Shown here: one piece after another, positions 59,870-64,000 of the stretch
How positions within the stretch are numbered: the first letter of the stretch is position 1
Layout: each line of letters starts with the position of its first letter
NCBI GenBank assembly: GCA_028720105.1
Contig: JAQYLI010000031.1
Location: forward strand, 41,691 to 105,690
Length of the DNA stretch: 64,000 nt
Direction of reading: 5' to 3'
Source: Oscillospiraceae bacterium
Lineage (GTDB): Bacteria; Bacillota; Clostridia; Oscillospirales; Ruminococcaceae
Position numbers and translations under genes: made by a program
The notes under the pieces: model-generated
Databases searched by the model: none
Told to the model about the DNA's origin: nothing
Seen by the model: the letters and a program-made list of their open reading frames with translations, nothing else

Positions 59870-59898
59870 ACCCCCAAAAACAGATTTATTCTATTCAT

Positions 59899-59927
59899 AT
59901 TATACCACTAAACATAATATAAGTCAA
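59899..59927 (-). promoter_or_regulatory. Promoter of the zinc-ribbon gene
   Basis: Minus strand: TTGACT, 17 bases, TATAAT, 30 bases before its start codon. Confidence 0.82.
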
Positions 59928-59948
59928 TACATTAGAAAGGAAATCTTT

Positions 59949-61550
59949 ATGGCAGAAAACGAATTAAAAGTAATGGTTACGGCAGAGCTTGATCAGCCAA
60001 AATCCGTAACACAAATCAACAATGATATTCTGAAAATCGAATCACAAATCAAAAGAATCAAATTGCAAGCATAGCTTGATGGGAATGTTAGTGCTGAAAT
60101 CCAACAGCAAATCACAGCACTCAACAGACAAAAAAGAAATCTGTACATCGACTTAAAGCTCCGCAAGAATGATTTGAAAAGGCAGTATAAGCAGGCTATA
60201 GCACAGGTACAGACACAGACACAGCCTTTGAATGTCTCGGTAAGTACAGCAAATGCCCAGAAACAGATGGTGGGATTTTCCAATACTATCAAGGCTACAA
60301 AGAGTGAGACGGAAACACTTGGCGGCGCATTGCAAGCCGCTCTTAGGAATACGGGCTTGGTGGTATCATCACAAACAGCCTTACAGCTTGTGAGAAAAGC
60401 AGCGCAGGAAGCAACAGAAGCGGTCAAAGAGTATGACAAGTATGCTACAAATCTTTCCATCATCACAAACGGCACAAGAGCGGACTCTGATAATATCATA
60501 GCTGACTTATCGGAAAAGAGCTTTGAATTTAAGGTCGATATCTCAGAGCTTGAAAACGCTTATGAAACGTTGCTCAGAACAGGAAAAGCCGCAGGAGAGC
60601 TTGACGATTATCTGAAAAGCACGGTATTTCTGTCAAAGATAGGTTTTGAAGATATGGAAACGTCCGCTTCTAACCTTGTGACGATCGGCAATGCTTTCAA
60701 ATTACAGTCGGACGAAATCGAAAATGTGGTATCGAGCTTAGTTGCTCTTGATACGGCTTCAAATACCGTTGCAGGAAAGCTGTCAACGGCAATGGGTAAG
60801 ACCGCTCAGAACGCCCAGCTTGCAGGACTCAGTATTGATGAACTCGGTGCTATTATCTCGGGTCTGAGAGATACAACGGGTAAAACTGAGGACGCTATTG
60901 CTACATCAATAAATGGTATTCTGACAAGGCTTTATACAAGCCTTGATGCTCCCACCTTTGACAATGGCAATGGTAATACCGACCCTAACAAAGCCGCTTT
61001 CGATGAACTCTATGCAAAGTGGAATCACGATGTCGAGATGAACAGGGTTACACAGGAAGAGTATATCAATTGGCTTGACGGAGCATATAAGCAGTATTTC
61101 TCCGACCTTACCAAATATCAGGAAGAATATAACAAGTATGAAGCAGAGGTCTACAATGCCCGTAAAGACAGGGAGCAAGACCTTTTTGACAAAAAGATTG
61201 AGAATTACAAGAAACTCTCCGATAACGCTCTTGAAAAATATGTTGACGGTGACGGAAACGAGCTGACAGTAAATGCAAGTTTTGATTATGCACGTTCTCA
61301 GATAAACGGGGCTATTGCGGAGACTCAGAGCCGTATCAATGAACTGTCACTGAAAACAGGGTTTGAGGACGAAATCGAAAATCTGAAATCAGACCTTGAG
61401 GGGCTGTATGATACTCTGGACGATATCAATAAAAAGGAAATCGAGTCTCAAAAAGATTATATCGACAGGCTCAAGGACGAGTATTCCGATTTGATGGACG
61501 AGCGTATCTCGGAACAGAAAAATCTTGCTGACAATATCAATGAAGCCTAA
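59949..61550 (+). CDS. Phage tail tape-measure protein with one in-frame TAG
   Basis: 533 residues when the TAG at codon 42 (60072) is read as Gln (IKLQ-to-LQAQLDGNVS). AAAGGAA precedes the ATG. The N terminus is helical and coiled, then the TP901-type tape-measure core (YATNLSIITNGTRADSDNII, AGELDDYLKSTVFLSK) and VAGKLSTAMGKTAQNAQLAG, GLSIDELGAIISGLRD, then a long coiled coil (about 350-533). It ends at TAA. Much shorter than usual tape measures, without the C-terminal lytic domain, so truncated or from a short-tailed element. Confidence 0.85.
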
Positions 61551-61674
61551 GGAACTTTTGTGTAAATGGATAAGCTACTATATTAAAAAAGATTTGGAGC
61601 AGGACGATAACGCCTCCAACAATGTGCAGAATATGAACAGTTGCAAGAATAAGGTGGAACAAAATGAAATGTAA
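61540..61674 (+). CDS. Small basic protein of 44 residues in overlapping frames
   Basis: MKPKELLCKWISYYIKKDLE continuing to KNKVEQNEM. It overlaps the end of the tape-measure gene by 11 bases and the start of the next gene by 11 bases, in another frame, which is typical of compact phage operons. No good ribosome site is seen. Function unknown. Confidence 0.35.
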   Translation: MKPKELLCKWISYYIKKDLEQDDNASNNVQNMNSCKNKVEQNEM

Positions 61675-62080
61675 AAATTTGAATGAACTATTCAGATAGA
61701 TTGAAACTGACATTCAAGAAACAATGACAAAAGAAGTTGTAAACGAGGTCAAAGATGAATTGGTAAATGCTGTTTATATCTCGGTTTACGATGCTTATTC
61801 CCCGGTACAATATGAGAGACGATATGATAACGGCGGTCTTGGGTCAAGACAATATATGTGTATGGAAGAAACTCAGAATGGATTTTTCGTCAGAGACTTT
61901 GCTCCTCTGGATAACGGCAGAATTGATTATCATCTTGATGATATTGTTGTGAACGGGTTCGACCATATGCCGTTTCCCCGAAATTTTTATTAGGATTGTG
62001 TGGAGACGTTGGAAACAACGAGAGATCACATCGAGGCTTTGAAGCGTGGACTGAAAAAGAGAGGATACAAGGTGAAATAA
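61664..62080 (+). CDS. Small phage protein with two in-frame TAG codons
   Basis: AAGGTGG precedes the ATG. With TAG as Gln (codons 12 and 110; 61697 and 61991) it has 138 residues and ends at TAA: NELFR-Q-IETDIQETMTKE, AYSPVQYERRYDNGGLGS, PFPRNFY-Q-DCVETLETTR, KRGLKKRGYKVK. YxPxxYxRRxxxxGL resembles small phage head-closure/HK97-gp10-like proteins (weak). If the TAGs were stops only a fragment from 61724 to 61993 would be made, without a site for initiation. Confidence 0.78.
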
Positions 62081-62145
62081 TCTGGTTATTGGTTATAAGG
62101 AAAGTTGTCCTACTCATATAATTTGACGGATAAGGAGTTGTTATT

Positions 62146-62253
62146 ATGGAAGATTTTGAATGTATTGAAAAGTGCGAAGATGATGTATCAGTAAATGAAA
62201 TAGAAAATATTGAGAATGAATTGTTTAAGATTTTTGCAAAGTATTTCGCATAA
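62146..62253 (+). CDS. Small acidic protein of 35 residues
   Basis: MEDFECIEKCEDDVSVNEIE ending LFKIFAKYFA. AAGGAG lies 8 bases before the ATG, which is the main evidence. Ends with TAA. No family. Confidence 0.45.
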   Translation: MEDFECIEKCEDDVSVNEIENIENELFKIFAKYFA

Positions 62254-62272
62254 AAATAATGAAAATGAATAT

Positions 62273-62301
62273 TTGACATTTTAGGCTGATGGTGTTATAC
62301 T
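62273..62301 (+). promoter_or_regulatory. Promoter of the integrase gene
   Basis: TTGACA, 17 bases, TATACT, 49 bases before the TTG start. Confidence 0.82.
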
Positions 62302-62350
62302 GAAAATAACCACCATTAGCCTTCTTTGTATTAAGAAGGGTTGATGTAAT

Positions 62351-63847
62351 TTGAAAATTGCGATATATGCAAGAAAATCTGTGTATCGTGAAGATTCTAT
62401 ATCAATTGAATCACAAATCGAGATGTGCAGATATGAAGCAAGAGGAGAGGAGGCAGTAATATATCAGGACAATGGATTCAGCGGAAAGAATACCGACAGA
62501 CCAGACTTTCAGCGTATGATGTCCGATATAAGAGCTAACAAGATAAGCAAGGTCATTGTTTATAGGCTTGACAGGATAAGCCGTTCTATTCTGGACTTTT
62601 CCGAGATGATGGACGAGTTTCAGAAACACAAGGTCGATTTTATATCCGCAACAGAACGCTTTGACACTTCAAGCCCGATGGGACGGGCAATGCTGAATAT
62701 CTGCATTGTATTCGCACAGCTTGAGCGTGAAACTATACAACAGCGTGTTGCAGATGCTTATGACAGCAGAAGCAGACGAGGTTTTTATATGGGCGGTAAA
62801 ATTCCTTACGGCTTCACCAAAAAGCCTACTGTTATTGATGGGATAAAAACATCTATGTATGAAGTCAATCCTGTTGAAGCAAATGACATAAAAAGGATAT
62901 TTAAACTGTATTCAAAGCCATCCGCTACTTTGGGAGATGTTGTCAGGGAGATAACAAAGGACAGTTGTGTCAATAACCGTGGTAAGAATTGGAATACAGT
63001 ACGGATATCAGAGCTTATGAGAAATCCCGTTTATGTAATGGCTGATGTCAACGTTTATATGTTCTTCAAACAGCAGGGAGCAAATCTCTGTAATCCGATA
63101 GAGGATTTTGACGGTATGCACGGCTGTTATCTGTTTTCTGGTGAAAACACTAACCGTAAAACGTGGGATTTGGAAGGTCAGAATGTTGTAATTGCTCCGC
63201 ATAACGGCTTTATTCCCTCTGATATATGGCTCACTTGCCGTAAGAAACTTCTTGGAAATCACCAGATCAAGACTTGCAAGGCAAAGAACAGTTGGCTTGC
63301 AGGAAAGGTGAAATGCGGTTGTTGCGGTTACGCTATGACTATTAAGAAATCCAAAACAAAAGCAGGACGGTATTTCGTTTGTTCAGGAAGAGCTAACAAG
63401 ATTTGCGATACTCCAATGCCTACAATATATGCAGATGAATTTGAAAAGCTGATTGAAGGCAGGATAACGGATAAATTGACAAATATTGTCATTAAGCCTA
63501 AAGCGGAAGGTGTCAGCAATAACGAGATAATCAAACTGAGAGCGGATATTCTGAATATTGAAAACAGCATTGACACTCTCATTGATAAGCTCACAGAAGC
63601 TGACAGCACTACTGCTTCATACATAAACCAGAAAATCAAGAAACTTGACTCCGAAAAAACAGAGCTATTACAGCAGATAAGCAGGCTTGAAGAAGCGGAA
63701 AGCAAGCTCCCCGATTTTAAAGCCTTGACAAACGTTATGAGCGTGTGGGATAAGCTGTCATTTGATGATAAAAGGGACGTTGTACAGCTTATTATTGACA
63801 GGATAACGGTGTTTCCAGATAGGGTGGAAATAGTGTGGAAATTCTGA
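62351..63847 (+). CDS. Large serine integrase
   Basis: 498 residues. The catalytic domain is AIYARKSVYREDSISIESQ (Ser about 10) with VIVYRLDRISRSILDFSEMM and LERETIQQRVADAYDSRS; the recombinase domain (GKIPYGFTKKPT, MRNPVYVMADVNVYM) and zinc ribbon (VKCGCCGYAMTIKKS, FVCSGRANKICDTP) follow, then a coiled coil (about 395-450). It integrates and excises the element. Start is TTG. It contains no TAG and lies right at the element's edge, so it can be made by a host that reads TAG as stop. Confidence 0.95.
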   Translation: MKIAIYARKSVYREDSISIESQIEMCRYEARGEEAVIYQDNGFSGKNTDRPDFQRMMSDIRANKISKVIVYRLDRISRSILDFSEMMDEFQKHKVDFISATERFDTSSPMGRAMLNICIVFAQLERETIQQRVADAYDSRSRRGFYMGGKIPYGFTKKPTVIDGIKTSMYEVNPVEANDIKRIFKLYSKPSATLGDVVREITKDSCVNNRGKNWNTVRISELMRNPVYVMADVNVYMFFKQQGANLCNPIEDFDGMHGCYLFSGENTNRKTWDLEGQNVVIAPHNGFIPSDIWLTCRKKLLGNHQIKTCKAKNSWLAGKVKCGCCGYAMTIKKSKTKAGRYFVCSGRANKICDTPMPTIYADEFEKLIEGRITDKLTNIVIKPKAEGVSNNEIIKLRADILNIENSIDTLIDKLTEADSTTASYINQKIKKLDSEKTELLQQISRLEEAESKLPDFKALTNVMSVWDKLSFDDKRDVVQLIIDRITVFPDRVEIVWKF

Positions 63848-63864
63848 TGCTTATTGATGTACGC

Positions 63865-63872
63865 TTTGGCGA
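63865..63872 (+). other. Right attachment site core (attR)
   Basis: TTTGGCGA, counterpart of TTCGGCGA at the left end. Inside it, TGTACGCTTTGG is the second attP arm, complementary to the left arm CCAAACGTACA. Confidence 0.7.
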
Positions 63873-63945
63873 AGCGCTCCGCATAACTCAGGATAATCTC
63901 CACTCCAGAAACTTCTACGCCTTTAACCCCGAATTTGATAAATAA
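63865..63945 (+). pseudogene. cotJC: CotJC C-terminal fragment, right of the element
   Basis: FGEALRITQDNLHSRNFYAF and NPEFDK, ending at TAA, continue the left fragment in frame (HFQR | FGEAL). The joined stretch is about 80 codons and matches the last part of CotJC, which seals the case that the element sits inside this gene. Confidence 0.75.
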
Positions 63946-63956
63946 ATTTATTTAAA

Positions 63957-64000
63957 TAAAGCTCGCCTTTCCTGTTTTGTTCAGCGAAAGGCGAGCTTTA
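63957..64000 (+). terminator. Terminator after the cotJC fragment
   Basis: TAAAGCTCGCCTTTC / GAAAGGCGAGCTTTA stem with a loop of about 14 bases; any T tract lies beyond the window. Confidence 0.75.

Larger units (their letters stand above)
53231..63869. mobile_element. Amber-recoded integrated phage-like element of about 10.6 kb
   Basis: Defined by attL and attR, which split cotJC. It carries a small serine recombinase, a HicA-like toxin and unknown genes on its left half, and phage-type genes (winged-helix replication/regulator-like, HNH, tape measure, small phage proteins) and a large serine integrase on its right half. Ten in-frame TAGs in five genes suggest TAG is read as Gln. It is more AT-rich than the surrounding host. 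It lacks capsid, portal and terminase genes, so it is small, degraded, or a satellite. Confidence 0.8.

Noticed and set aside
56498..62080. The in-frame TAGs as ordinary nonsense mutations of a decaying prophage
   Set aside because: Decay would yield TAA and TGA too, and frameshifts. Ten of ten are TAG, Gln fits, the frames are otherwise intact and one ends precisely at the next start codon. Not fully excluded without homologues.
53072..63945. Skin-like element whose excision restores a sporulation gene
   Set aside because: The cotJC frame is in register across the element, but its 5' part is missing, so excision would not rebuild a complete gene.
1..64000. CRISPR arrays, rRNA and tRNA genes, insertion sequences with transposases
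   Set aside because: Looked for on both strands; no regularly spaced repeats, no rRNA-like stretches, no cloverleaf and no transposase were recognised.

Overview
The window is chromosomal DNA of a low-to-mid GC, endospore-lineage Firmicute of class Clostridia, most like a gut Ruminococcaceae/Oscillospiraceae member. This rests on the gene set and on the signals, not on a database match: dnaG-rpoD, rpsO-pnp, whiA, rapZ, tmcAL, DUF896, a SpoIIM-like protein, a cotJC remnant, a Firmicute-type tetrahydrofolate riboswitch, strong AGGAGG-type ribosome binding sites, and many vegetative promoters of the TTGACA-17-TATAAT type. There are no rRNA genes, recognisable tRNA genes or CRISPR arrays.

Layout. 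Positions 1-7.5 kb hold a membrane protein fragment, an FAD oxidoreductase, a repeat-containing lipoprotein and a minus-strand group (nspC, metallophosphoesterase, ogg; then tmcAL and a DUF896 protein). From 7.7 to 15.1 kb, plus-strand housekeeping genes run rpmE, yigZ, dgt, dnaG, rpoD, an Rrf2 regulator and an ECF sigma/anti-sigma pair. From 15.3 to 23.4 kb come glmM, a large lipoprotein, an amidase, queC, several small unknown operons, a YfcE-type phosphodiesterase and an XRE regulator. A MITE-like inverted repeat (23.5-23.7 kb) borders a type IV pilus assembly cluster (pilO/N/M/C on minus, pilB divergent on plus), which is followed by a gene broken by two homopolymer frameshifts. From 30 to 33.3 kb a minus operon encodes a Nudix hydrolase, a kinase-like phosphotransferase, a DUF2087 protein and two GNAT acetyltransferases, divergent from rapZ. 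whiA and dnaE follow. From 41 to 52.9 kb the minus strand carries pnp-rpsO, yesL- and spoIIM-like genes, proC, folT under a THF riboswitch, pfkA, an orphan acyl carrier protein, a zinc-ribbon protein, a cyclophilin lipoprotein, pyk and mgtE with a long structured leader.

The most interesting part is 53.23-63.87 kb, an integrated element of about 10.6 kb. It splits a (5'-truncated) cotJC reading frame. Its left part has a small serine recombinase, a HicA-like toxin and small genes; its right end has a large serine integrase. The two phage-side arms of the junctions form a near-perfect inverted repeat when joined, as expected of a serine-integrase attP. Within the element at least five genes read through in-frame TAG codons, ten in total, all TAG and never TAA or TGA: a winged-helix replication/regulator-like protein, a small protein, an HNH endonuclease, a tape-measure protein and a small phage protein. 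Where context helps, glutamine fits, and the read-through frames end at normal TAA/TGA stops, one of them overlapping the next start codon as ATGA. No gene in the element that I can define ends with TAG. The element therefore looks like an amber-recoded (TAG to Gln, as in translation table 15) small or reduced prophage sitting in a host that does use TAG as a stop (ogg and one other host gene here). I see no suppressor tRNA in the window.

Other points worth attention are the THF riboswitch with mutually exclusive hairpins ahead of folT, the unassigned mgtE leader with a ribosome-site-sequestering hairpin, a perfect promoter firing antisense into the Nudix gene, and the double homopolymer frameshift after pilB.
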